Positions 17,131-23,390 of a stretch of DNA of 23,390 nt are shown here, piece by piece. Position 1 is the first letter of the stretch. Each line of letters opens with the position of its first letter. The stretch is taken from contig DLSX01000236.1 in NCBI GenBank assembly GCA_002500765.1, positions 1 through 23,390 of the forward strand. The letters run 5' to 3'. The notes beneath the pieces are model-generated. The model saw only the letters and a program-made list of their open reading frames with translations, was not told the DNA's origin and searched no databases. Both the position numbers and the translations under genes were made by a program. This stretch comes from Neorhizobium sp. UBA7851. Lineage in GTDB: Bacteria > Pseudomonadota > Alphaproteobacteria > Rhizobiales > Rhizobiaceae.

Positions 17131-17150
17131 AACATACCAGATGGTCGGTT
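17131..17150. promoter_or_regulatory. Operator dyad for the TetR regulator
   Basis: The 20-base element has full two-fold symmetry in the form AAC-N2-ACCA-N2-TGGT-N2-GTT, with 14 of 20 positions symmetric. It lies directly upstream of the TetR start and covers the predicted -10 box of the promoter reading into tetR-SMR, the usual location for autorepression. Size and symmetry fit a TetR-family dimer site. Binding is inferred, not shown. Confidence 0.7.
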
Positions 17151-17160
17151 TGTTTTTCAA
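17131..17160 (-). promoter_or_regulatory. Predicted promoter of the tetR-SMR operon
   Basis: Read on the minus strand, TTGAAA (17160-17155) and TATGTT (17136-17131) form a sigma-70-like -35/-10 pair with an 18-bp spacer. Transcription would then start about 7 bases further, at or next to the A of the ATG at 17124. This implies a leaderless mRNA and agrees with the lack of a ribosome-binding site. Confidence 0.5.
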
Positions 17161-17217
17161 GTCGCTGAGCCATCACGTTTTTGCAAGGCGCGCCTGCTGG
17201 AATAGGGGGAGGTATCA

Positions 17218-17397
17218 ATGCAGCGGCAGCCCGAAAGCCCGACACATGTCGAACCACACCGAAGAGGCAGGCAAGGCTTCAGTGAGGGGCTGATCGCGAG
17301 GGAAGATTTTCTGCGACGAATTGCGGCGAGAGTTCACGTTTCAGCTTGCGGCGGATCGCCAGGGCATAATCGGCCTGATCCGTCACCTGCATGGTGA
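17218..17397 (+). CDS. Doubtful 59-codon ORF with a strong ribosome-binding site
   Basis: An ATG at 17218 is preceded by AGGGGGAGGT, one of the best Shine-Dalgarno matches in the window, ending 5 bases upstream. The frame runs 59 codons and ends at 17397, overlapping the 3' end of the DUF1194 gene on the other strand by 119 bases. The product is basic, rich in Arg and Pro, with no recognised domain. The overlap and composition make a chance frame likely; it is listed because the gap 17125-17278 otherwise holds only the operator. Confidence 0.15.
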   Translation: MQRQPESPTHVEPHRRGRQGFSEGLIAREDFLRRIAARVHVSACGGSPGHNRPDPSPAW

Positions 17398-18010
17398 AGC
17401 CGCCGGTGCCTTGGACGACCGAGCGGGCATAATAGGAAGCCAGCTCTTCGTCGTCGTCGATTATGGCAAGCGCATTGATGGTGACGCCCATCTGAATGGC
17501 GCGCAGGCGTGCCTGATAGAGCGTCGCCCGCAAACGGTGTTTCGGTGTCGTGGTCTCGCGGCCATCGCCGGACAGGTTGATCAGTGAACGCCGCGAGCAC
17601 AGCCGCGGGTCCGACAGCATGTCGAGCGCCGACCACAGGCCGCTGCCGATGCTGGTGTCGCCATCGACACGACGCTCGGTCATTTCGAGATTCCGGGCGA
17701 AAGTTTCTCCGTTCGATCCGGGCGGGATGATGAACCAGCCAAGATTCTGGGTGGGGAGATCGCCATCGCCCCAGAAAACGGCAGCAAGTGCGACCGTTCC
17801 GGCGTTCCGCAGGACAGCCTTCACCGCATCGTCACGAAATGCAGCCGCGATTGCCGATTTCTGGAACTGGAATTCCGTGTCGGTAACACTGCCCGATCCG
17901 TCTATCGCCAGCACCAGGGCCACATCGGCGCAAATAAACTGCTCGGCGGATGCCGGTTCATACGCCAAAAAACACAGCGCCAAGGACGCTGCCTTCCCCC
18001 ATCGAGACAT
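17279..18010 (-). CDS. Secreted DUF1194 protein (von Willebrand factor A-like)
   Basis: This 243-residue protein has a signal peptide (residues 1-22, cleavage after PASA) and a DUF1194 domain. The domain has a vWA-type fold with an intact metal-ion-dependent adhesion site: DGSGS at 37-41, Thr119 in VDGDTSIGSGL and Asp149 in INLSGDGRETTT. It is therefore likely to bind a divalent metal in the periplasm and to mediate a protein-protein contact. Function is not established for the family. GGAGGG lies 4 bases before the ATG. It is divergent from urtA across a 217-base gap, so the two may share control elements. No neighbour suggests a known partner. Confidence 0.85.
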   Translation of the reverse strand: MSRWGKAASLALCFLAYEPASAEQFICADVALVLAIDGSGSVTDTEFQFQKSAIAAAFRDDAVKAVLRNAGTVALAAVFWGDGDLPTQNLGWFIIPPGSNGETFARNLEMTERRVDGDTSIGSGLWSALDMLSDPRLCSRRSLINLSGDGRETTTPKHRLRATLYQARLRAIQMGVTINALAIIDDDEELASYYARSVVQGTGGFTMQVTDQADYALAIRRKLKRELSPQFVAENLPSRSAPH

Positions 18011-18227
18011 GTCGCCCTCCGCCCTCTCGACCGGCCGATTTTAGCATATGTTTGAATATTCGCATATGACCAAATCTGCGCTGTCTTCGTATGCCTGCGG
18101 CTTTGCCCCCGGCTCCTACGTCATTTTGCGTATGTGGTTTTGCACCGCAGCGCCCGATAGTCCCCCTCAGGCAACGGTCAACGTCACCGTTGTGCCAACA
18201 AACCAATAAAAGAGGGGGTTTGATCCT
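18011..18227 (+). promoter_or_regulatory. Divergent control region and structured leader of urtA
   Basis: Three elements are visible. Two copies of GCATATG (18044-18050 and 18062-18068) are 18 bp apart near the DUF1194 side. A hairpin CAACGGT/ACCGTTG (18172-18178 and 18186-18192) can be extended outward by GGC/GCC with a small bulge. The urtA ribosome-binding site GAGGGGG (18212-18218) is exactly complementary to CCCCCTC at 18162-18168, so the hairpin would be enclosed by a 7-bp stem that hides the site. I searched for a sigma-54 -24/-12 pair and found none that fits. Regulation by this RNA fold is inference. Confidence 0.45.
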
Positions 18228-19517
18228 ATGAGCTTCAAGGCGAAACTGGGCGGAGCGCTGCTGGCTGCCGCACTTTCCACCACGGCTTTCCACGGCGCAT
18301 TCGCGGCCGACGACACGATCAAGATCGGCGTTCTGCACTCGCTCTCCGGCACGATGGCGATTTCCGAGACGACGCTCAAGGATGCGATGCTGATGCTCGT
18401 CGAAGAGCAGAACAAGAAGGGCGGCGTTCTCGGCAAGAAGCTCGAAGCCGTCGTCGTTGACCCGGCTTCCGATTGGCCGCTGTTTGCCGAAAAGGCACGC
18501 CAGCTGATCAGCCAGGACAAGGTCGCCGCCGTGTTCGGCTGCTGGACCTCGTCTTCGCGCAAATCCGTGCTGCCGGTTTTCGAAGAGCTGAACTCGATTC
18601 TCTTCTATCCGGTCCAGTACGAGGGTGAGGAATCCTCGCGCAACATCTTCTATACGGGCGCCGCGCCGAACCAGCAGGCCATTCCGGCCGTCGACTATCT
18701 CGCCTCGACCGAAGGCGTCCAGCGCTGGGTTCTCGCCGGTACCGACTATGTCTATCCGCAGACGACCAACAAGATCCTGAAAGCCTACCTGATGTCGAAG
18801 GGCGTCAAGGAAGAGGACATCATGATCAACTATACGCCGTTCGGTCATTCCGACTGGCAGACGATCGTCTCCGACATCAAGAAGTTCGGCTCCGCCGGCA
18901 AGAAGACCGCCGTCGTTTCCACCATCAATGGTGACGCCAACGTTCCCTTCTACAAGGAGCTCGCCAATCAGGGCGTAAAGGCCGAAGACATTCCGGTCGT
19001 CGCCTTCTCGGTCGGTGAAGAAGAGCTTGCCGGCCTCGACACCACGCCGCTCGTCGGCCATCTCGCCGCCTGGAACTACTTCCAGTCCGTCGATGCGCCG
19101 GCCAATGCCGAGTTCATCAAGACCTGGAAAGCCTTCACCAAGAACGACAAGCGCGTCACCAACGACCCGATGGAAGCCGCCTATATCGGCTTCAACGCCT
19201 GGGTTAAGGCCGTCGAGGCTGCCGGCACGACCGACACGGACGCGGTTCTCGATAGCATTATCGGCGTCTCCGTTCCAAACCTTTCGGGCGGCACTTCCAC
19301 CGTCATGCCGAACCATCACATCACCAAGCCGGTTCTGATCGGTGAAATCCAGGCCAATGGCCAGTTCGAAGTCGTGCAGGAAACGCCTGCCGTCGTCGGT
19401 GACGAATGGTCGGATTACCTGCCGGATTCGAAGGACCTGATCTCCGATTGGCGCAAGCCGATGTCCTGCGGCAACTTCAACGTCGCCACCGGCAAATGCG
19501 GCGGCAAGGGCAGCTGA
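18228..19517 (+). CDS. urtA: Urea ABC transporter substrate-binding protein UrtA
   Basis: This 429-residue protein has a Sec signal peptide (cleavage after AFA, about residue 26) and a mature part starting DDTIKIGVLHSLSGTMAISE. UrtA markers include VFGCWTSSSRKSVLPVFEEL, NSILFYPVQYEGEESS and the tail DWRKPMSCGNFNVATGKCGG; length is normal for the family. It captures urea (possibly short-chain amides) in the periplasm and hands it to UrtB/UrtC. The GAGGGGG ribosome-binding site lies 9 bases upstream. It heads the urt cluster; a 234-base gap with a composite repeat follows before urtB, which would favour more UrtA than permease. The related amide-binding protein FmdD is a less likely alternative because urtB, C and D follow. 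Confidence 0.95.
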   Translation: MSFKAKLGGALLAAALSTTAFHGAFAADDTIKIGVLHSLSGTMAISETTLKDAMLMLVEEQNKKGGVLGKKLEAVVVDPASDWPLFAEKARQLISQDKVAAVFGCWTSSSRKSVLPVFEELNSILFYPVQYEGEESSRNIFYTGAAPNQQAIPAVDYLASTEGVQRWVLAGTDYVYPQTTNKILKAYLMSKGVKEEDIMINYTPFGHSDWQTIVSDIKKFGSAGKKTAVVSTINGDANVPFYKELANQGVKAEDIPVVAFSVGEEELAGLDTTPLVGHLAAWNYFQSVDAPANAEFIKTWKAFTKNDKRVTNDPMEAAYIGFNAWVKAVEAAGTTDTDAVLDSIIGVSVPNLSGGTSTVMPNHHITKPVLIGEIQANGQFEVVQETPAVVGDEWSDYLPDSKDLISDWRKPMSCGNFNVATGKCGGKGS

Positions 19518-19569
19518 TAAAGGCAATCCCGTTGGTGGGGTTTGCCCTCGCGATTTGCGGGTGAAGCTT

Positions 19570-19711
19570 GCCCCTCACCCTAGCCCTCTCCCCGCAGTCG
19601 GGGAGAGGGGACTTGCCTTGCTCACCGTTTGACTGCTTGGGGCAGGGCGGTGCCACATCGTCCTTCTCCCCGTCAAAACGGGGAGAAGGTGCCGGCAGGC
19701 GGATGAGGGGC
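19570..19711. repeat. Composite palindromic intergenic repeat (RIME-like) between urtA and urtB
   Basis: This 142-base element is bounded by 8-base inverted repeats GCCCCTCA (19570-19577) and TGAGGGGC (19704-19711). It contains two strong hairpins: an 11-bp stem at 19584-19609 with a 4-base loop, and a 12-bp stem at 19662-19689 with a CAAA loop. A second copy of its left end lies at 23352-23390 (35 of 39 positions identical, differences mostly in the loop). The pattern resembles the RIME-type mosaic repeats of rhizobia. In the transcript the hairpins could protect urtA mRNA and lower urtB-D levels. It is not coding. Confidence 0.85.
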
Positions 19712-19751
19712 AGAGGCACTCTCGACGCCCGTTCATCCGGGGGACAAAAGC

Positions 19752-21356
19752 ATGCTTATCCGTTTCTTCACTCTGATCTTTCTGATCCTGTCCTTCGCTG
19801 CGACATCGTTCGCGCAGGGCACCGACCCCAAGCCGTTGTTCAATCAGCTGGCGGACGCCAATTTCAACCAGGCTGAAACCCTTGTCGGGCAGATCGCGGC
19901 CACCGGCGATCCGCGTGTGGTCCCGGCGCTCAACGCCTTTTCCGAGGGCGACCTCTATTTCCGCAAGTCCGACACGGCGGTGTTTTTCGGCAAATCTGCC
20001 GGCTCCCAACTTGAGCTGATCGATCCCGTTACCGGCGAGAGCGCCGGCCAGGTGGCCAAAAGCGCAGTCACCAAGATCAAGGTCAACAACAATCTGCGCC
20101 GTGCCATCCGCACAGCTCTCGGCGGGCTGACGCTGATGAGCCCGGATCGCGGCGCCCGTCTTTCCGCCGCCGATGCGATCCTGCGTTCGCCAAGCGCCGA
20201 AGCGCTGGAACTGGTCGAGGCCGCGCTCACCAAGGAAACCGATGGTGAAGTGAAGGCGCGCATGGAAGAGGCGCGTGCCGTATCGCTGCTTTCCTCCAAC
20301 CGCTCCATCGATGAAAAACGGGCAGCTATCGAGACGATTTCCGGTCTCGGTGCTTCCGGCCTCGGTGTCCTGAATTCCGTCGCGGGAACAATCGATCCCA
20401 GCCTGAAGCCCGATCTCGACAGGGCGATCGCCTCGATCCAGAACGCGCAGCAGCTGTGGAACCTCGCCCAGAATGTCTGGTACGGCATGTCGCTCGGCTC
20501 CGTGCTTCTGCTTGCCGCCATCGGCCTTGCCATCACCTTCGGCGTAATGGGCATCATCAACATGGCGCATGGCGAAATGGTCATGCTCGGCGCCTATTCC
20601 ACCTTCATGGTGCAGGAGGTGATCCGCAATAATGCGCCCGGCCTGTTCGACTGGTCGCTGGCGATTGCACTGCCGGTCGCCTTTCTCGTCACCGGCCTCG
20701 TCGGCTTCGTCATCGAGCGCGGCGTCATCCGCTTCCTCTATGGCCGGCCGCTCGAAACGCTGCTTGCCACCTGGGGCGTATCGCTCATCCTGCAGCAGAC
20801 GATCCGCACCATCTTCGGCCCGACCAACCAGGAAGTCGGCAATCCGTCCTGGATGTCCGGTTCCTTCCCGCTCGGCGGCATGACGATCACCTATAACCGC
20901 ATGTGGATCGTCGTCTTCTCTCTGACGATCTTCTTCGCGCTGCTGTTCGTGATGAAAAAGACTGCCTATGGTTTGAACATGCGGGCCGTTACCCAGAACC
21001 GCCGGATGGCGTCGTCGATGGGCATTCGCACGCCATGGGTCGACGCGCTGACATTTGCGCTCGGTTCGGGCATCGCGGGCATTGCCGGCGTGGCACTGTC
21101 CCAGATCGACAACGTCTCGCCGAACCTCGGCCAGAGCTACATCATCGACTCATTCATGGTCGTGGTTTTCGGCGGGGTCGGCAATCTCTGGGGCACGCTT
21201 GTCGGCGCGCTGTCGCTCGGCATCCTCAACAAGTTCCTCGAACCCTCGGTCGGAGCCGTGCTCGGAAAGATCCTCGTGCTCGTCCTCATCATCCTCTTCA
21301 TCCAGAAACGTCCGCGCGGTCTCTTCGCGCTCAAGGGAAGGGCGGTGGAAGCATGA
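19752..21356 (+). CDS. urtB: Urea ABC transporter permease UrtB
   Basis: This gene encodes 534 residues. A signal peptide (MLIRFFTLIFLILSFAATSF, cleavage after AQ or nearby) is followed by a periplasmic helical domain of about 210 residues, a usual feature of UrtB that LivH lacks. From about residue 237 comes a LivH-type permease: MSLGSVLLLAAIGLAITFGV, MGIINMAHGEMVMLGAYSTF, and the coupling region TAYGLNMRAVTQNRRMASSM. It forms the urea channel with UrtC. GGGGGA lies 8 bases before the ATG, only 40 bases after the repeat. The stop overlaps the urtC start by four bases (ATGA). Confidence 0.95.
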   Translation: MLIRFFTLIFLILSFAATSFAQGTDPKPLFNQLADANFNQAETLVGQIAATGDPRVVPALNAFSEGDLYFRKSDTAVFFGKSAGSQLELIDPVTGESAGQVAKSAVTKIKVNNNLRRAIRTALGGLTLMSPDRGARLSAADAILRSPSAEALELVEAALTKETDGEVKARMEEARAVSLLSSNRSIDEKRAAIETISGLGASGLGVLNSVAGTIDPSLKPDLDRAIASIQNAQQLWNLAQNVWYGMSLGSVLLLAAIGLAITFGVMGIINMAHGEMVMLGAYSTFMVQEVIRNNAPGLFDWSLAIALPVAFLVTGLVGFVIERGVIRFLYGRPLETLLATWGVSLILQQTIRTIFGPTNQEVGNPSWMSGSFPLGGMTITYNRMWIVVFSLTIFFALLFVMKKTAYGLNMRAVTQNRRMASSMGIRTPWVDALTFALGSGIAGIAGVALSQIDNVSPNLGQSYIIDSFMVVVFGGVGNLWGTLVGALSLGILNKFLEPSVGAVLGKILVLVLIILFIQKRPRGLFALKGRAVEA

Positions 21357-22528
21357 TTACCGGCTTCATTCTACGCGCTCTCGAAGGCAGGATCGTCATT
21401 GCCGTCGCCATTCTTCTTGCCGTCGCCATCCTCGTCCCGGCGCTCAATCTCCTGACGCCGCCGGACAGCGCCCTGCATATCCCGACCTATGTCATGGCGC
21501 TGATGGGCAAATATCTCTGCTATGCGCTGCTGGCGCTCGCGCTCGATCTCGTCTGGGGTTATTGCGGCATTCTCTCGCTCGGCCATGGCGCATTTTTCGC
21601 GCTCGGCGGTTATGCGATGGGCATGTATCTGATGCGCCAGATCGGCTCCCGCGGCGTCTACGGCAATCCCGACCTGCCGGATTTCATGGTCTTCCTCAAC
21701 TGGAAGGAATTGCCGTGGTTCTGGTACGGGTTCGACATGTTCCCGTTCGCCATGGCGATGGTGCTGATCGTGCCGGGCCTGCTCGCCCTCGTCTTCGGCT
21801 GGTTCGCCTTCCGCTCAAGGGTCAACGGCGTCTATCTGTCGATCATCACCCAAGCGATGACCTATGCCTTGATGCTCGCCTTCTTCCGCAACGACATGGG
21901 TTTCGGCGGCAATAACGGGCTTACCGATTTCAAGGATATCCTCGGCTTCCAGGTGCAGGCGGGCGGCACGCGTGCGGTTCTCTTCGCGCTGTCGGCGATC
22001 ATGCTGGCGCTTTGCCTGATCGTCGCCTCGGCCATCACCCGGTCGAAATTCGGCAAGGTTCTGGTCGGCGTGCGCGATGCGGAAAGCCGGGTCCGCTTCC
22101 TCGGCTTCCGAGTGGAAAACATCAAGCTCTTCACCTTCGTCGTGTCGGCCATGTTCGCCGGCATTGCCGGTGCGCTGTTCGTGCCGCAGGTCGGCATCAT
22201 CAATCCGGGCGAATTCGCGCCGGCCAATTCGATCGAGGTCGTCGTCTGGACGGCGGTCGGCGGACGCGGCACGCTGATCGGCCCGATCATCGGCGCGATC
22301 CTCGTCAATGCGGGAAAAAGCTTCTTCACTGGCGCATTCCCCGAATTCTGGCTCTTCGCGCTGGGTGGCCTGTTCATCGCCGTCACGCTGTTCCTGCCCA
22401 AGGGCATTGTCGGCACGATCCAGCACGGCTGGAACGCCCGCAAGGCGCGGCAGGCAGCGGCGGAGGCGGAAAAGGGCAGGGATGCCGCTACGCCACCAAT
22501 GACGCAACAGGCACAGGCTGCGGAGTGA
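21353..22528 (+). CDS. urtC: Urea ABC transporter permease UrtC
   Basis: This 391-residue LivM-type permease starts at ATG 21353, overlapping the urtB stop, with AAGGGAAGGGCGG upstream. The frame stays open further upstream inside urtB, but that extension is out-of-frame urtB sequence and not protein. Family features: LALDLVWGYCGILSLGHGAF, FFALGGYAMGMYLMRQ, VNGVYLSIITQAMTYALMLA, the GFGGNNGLTDFKDILGF segment and the coupling motif VRDAESRVRFLGF. Hydrophilic Ala/Glu-rich tail of about 25 residues. It pairs with UrtB in the inner membrane. urtD follows after 4 bases. Confidence 0.95.
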   Translation: MITGFILRALEGRIVIAVAILLAVAILVPALNLLTPPDSALHIPTYVMALMGKYLCYALLALALDLVWGYCGILSLGHGAFFALGGYAMGMYLMRQIGSRGVYGNPDLPDFMVFLNWKELPWFWYGFDMFPFAMAMVLIVPGLLALVFGWFAFRSRVNGVYLSIITQAMTYALMLAFFRNDMGFGGNNGLTDFKDILGFQVQAGGTRAVLFALSAIMLALCLIVASAITRSKFGKVLVGVRDAESRVRFLGFRVENIKLFTFVVSAMFAGIAGALFVPQVGIINPGEFAPANSIEVVVWTAVGGRGTLIGPIIGAILVNAGKSFFTGAFPEFWLFALGGLFIAVTLFLPKGIVGTIQHGWNARKARQAAAEAEKGRDAATPPMTQQAQAAE

Positions 22529-22532
22529 CATC

Positions 22533-23294
22533 ATGAACACGATCTCGGAAACCCGCAGCAAAAGCCTTCTCTATCTTGAGGATGTCTCCGTCTCCTTCGA
22601 CGGGTTCAAGGCGATCAACTCGCTGTCCTTGGTGGTCGAGCCGGGTGAACTGCGGGCCATCATCGGCCCGAACGGCGCCGGCAAGACGACGATGATGGAC
22701 ATAATCACCGGCAAGACACGGCCCGATACGGGAAAAGTCATCTTCGAGGATGCGATCGACCTGACGAAAAAGGACGAGGCCGATATCGCCCAGCTCGGCA
22801 TCGGCCGAAAATTCCAGAAGCCGACGGTTTTCGAGAGCCACACGGTCTGGGACAATCTCGAACTGGCGCTCAACCGCTCGCGCGGCGTCTTCGCCACCCT
22901 GTTCTACACGCTGACCGCCGAGGACAAGGCGCGGATCGAGGAAATCCTCGTCACGATCCGCATGACGCATCGCAAGGACGAATACGCCGCCAACCTCTCG
23001 CACGGGCAAAAACAGTGGCTGGAAATCGGCATGCTTCTGGCGCAGGAGCCGAAGCTGCTTCTGGTCGACGAGCCGGTCGCGGGCATGACGGATGCCGAGA
23101 CGGCCGAGACGGCGGTGCTCCTGCGCGAGATCGCCAGGACCCGCTCGGTCGTCGTAGTCGAACACGATATGGGCTTCATCCGCGATCTGGGTGTGAAGGT
23201 GACGTGTCTGGCGGAAGGCTCGGTTCTGGCCGAAGGGTCGATCGATTTCGTCTCCAGCGATCCGAAGGTGATCGAGAATTATCTGGGGCGGTGA
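22533..23294 (+). CDS. urtD: Urea ABC transporter ATP-binding protein UrtD
   Basis: This 253-residue ATPase is complete. Walker A is GPNGAGKT (45-52), the signature LSHGQKQWLEIGMLLAQEPK and Walker B LLLVDEPVAGM fit UrtD, and the switch His lies in VVVEHDMGFIRDL. It powers urea import with UrtE, whose gene would be expected to the right of the window. The gene starts 4 bases after urtC and is probably translated from a site inside its end (CTGCGGAGTGACATC). After the stop comes another palindromic repeat rather than an immediate urtE, so urtE expression may again be separated by a hairpin. Confidence 0.95.
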   Translation: MNTISETRSKSLLYLEDVSVSFDGFKAINSLSLVVEPGELRAIIGPNGAGKTTMMDIITGKTRPDTGKVIFEDAIDLTKKDEADIAQLGIGRKFQKPTVFESHTVWDNLELALNRSRGVFATLFYTLTAEDKARIEEILVTIRMTHRKDEYAANLSHGQKQWLEIGMLLAQEPKLLLVDEPVAGMTDAETAETAVLLREIARTRSVVVVEHDMGFIRDLGVKVTCLAEGSVLAEGSIDFVSSDPKVIENYLGR

Positions 23295-23351
23295 ATATGG
23301 TGGGCGTAGAATACGTGGCTTTGCCCCTCATCCTCCTTTCGAGATGGCGCT

Positions 23352-23390
23352 GCCCCTCACCCTAACCCTCTCCCCGCTTGCGGGGAGAGG
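23352..23390. repeat. Second copy of the RIME-like repeat, cut by the right edge
   Basis: GCCCCTCACCCTA followed by a hairpin (arms CCTCTCCCCG and CGGGGAGAGG around CTTG) matches the left end of the 19570-19711 element at 35 of 39 positions. A further GCCCCTCA unit at 23323-23330 lies 29 bases upstream, so the insertion may be compound. The rest of the element lies beyond base 23390. Confidence 0.85.

Noticed and set aside
18129..18144. Possible sigma-54 promoter upstream of urtA (TTTTGCA as a -12 element)
   Set aside because: No GG-containing -24 element at the required spacing.
17958..19526. Long minus-strand ORF (522 codons) opposite urtA
   Set aside because: Complete overlap with a clear UrtA gene; no recognisable fold in the antisense product.
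19522..19546. Hairpin GGCAA-CCC/GGG-TTGCC right after urtA as terminator
   Set aside because: Interrupted stem with a T-T mismatch and no T tract; may be an mRNA 3' structure but not a convincing terminator.
20903..21352. Upstream extension of the urtC frame inside urtB
   Set aside because: Open by chance in another frame of urtB; the ATG at 21353 with ATGA overlap and normal family length is the real start.

Overview
The window reads as chromosomal DNA of an alphaproteobacterium of the order Hyphomicrobiales, most likely Rhizobium, Agrobacterium or a close relative. I infer this from the high-GC codon use, the heterotetrameric sarcosine oxidase genes, a braDEFGC-type amino-acid transporter whose binding protein closely resembles rhizobial BraC as I remember it, DUF6867 and DUF1194 proteins, and palindromic intergenic repeats of the kind scattered through rhizobial genomes. 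There is no rRNA, tRNA, CRISPR array, transposase or phage gene. The theme is nitrogen and one-carbon acquisition.

Region 1 (1-4992, + strand): the 3' part of soxA, then soxG (end of a soxBDAG sarcosine oxidase operon), a regulatory gap with a 42-bp-spaced direct repeat, and a dimethylglycine/sarcosine dehydrogenase-like flavoenzyme. Together they demethylate N-methylated glycines made during glycine betaine breakdown and pass the methyl carbon to tetrahydrofolate.

Region 2 (5261-10852, + strand): a complete branched-chain/broad-range amino-acid ABC importer, livH-livM-livG-livF (= braD-E-F-G), a small DUF6867 membrane protein, and the periplasmic binding protein braC. The region closes with a textbook intrinsic terminator. 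A large palindrome separates the membrane genes from braC.

Region 3 (10902-18010): an orphan PAS-domain protein (+) faces a minus-strand set: a LuxR-type response regulator, a very large hybrid histidine kinase, an EmrE-like SMR efflux pump and its TetR regulator. A secreted DUF1194 (von Willebrand A-like) protein follows. The kinase is the most unusual gene here. Its N-terminal half is an NCS1 (nucleobase/allantoin/hydantoin) permease fold, followed by a cysteine-rich putative metal-binding knuckle, two more membrane helices, then HisKA, HATPase, REC and a helical tail. It looks like a transporter turned sensor. The partner response regulator is translationally coupled to it.

Region 4 (18011-23390, + strand): the urea ABC importer urtA-urtB-urtC-urtD; urtE would be expected beyond the right edge. 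A composite palindromic repeat lies between urtA and urtB, and a second copy starts after urtD and runs off the window. The urtA leader can fold so that a CCCCCTC tract pairs with the GAGGGGG ribosome-binding site.

Working model (inference): the permease-kinase senses a nucleobase or ureide, or urea itself, outside the cell and through its LuxR partner adjusts nitrogen-scavenging genes, with urt the nearest candidate target. The SMR/TetR pair looks like an independent efflux cassette inserted between them.
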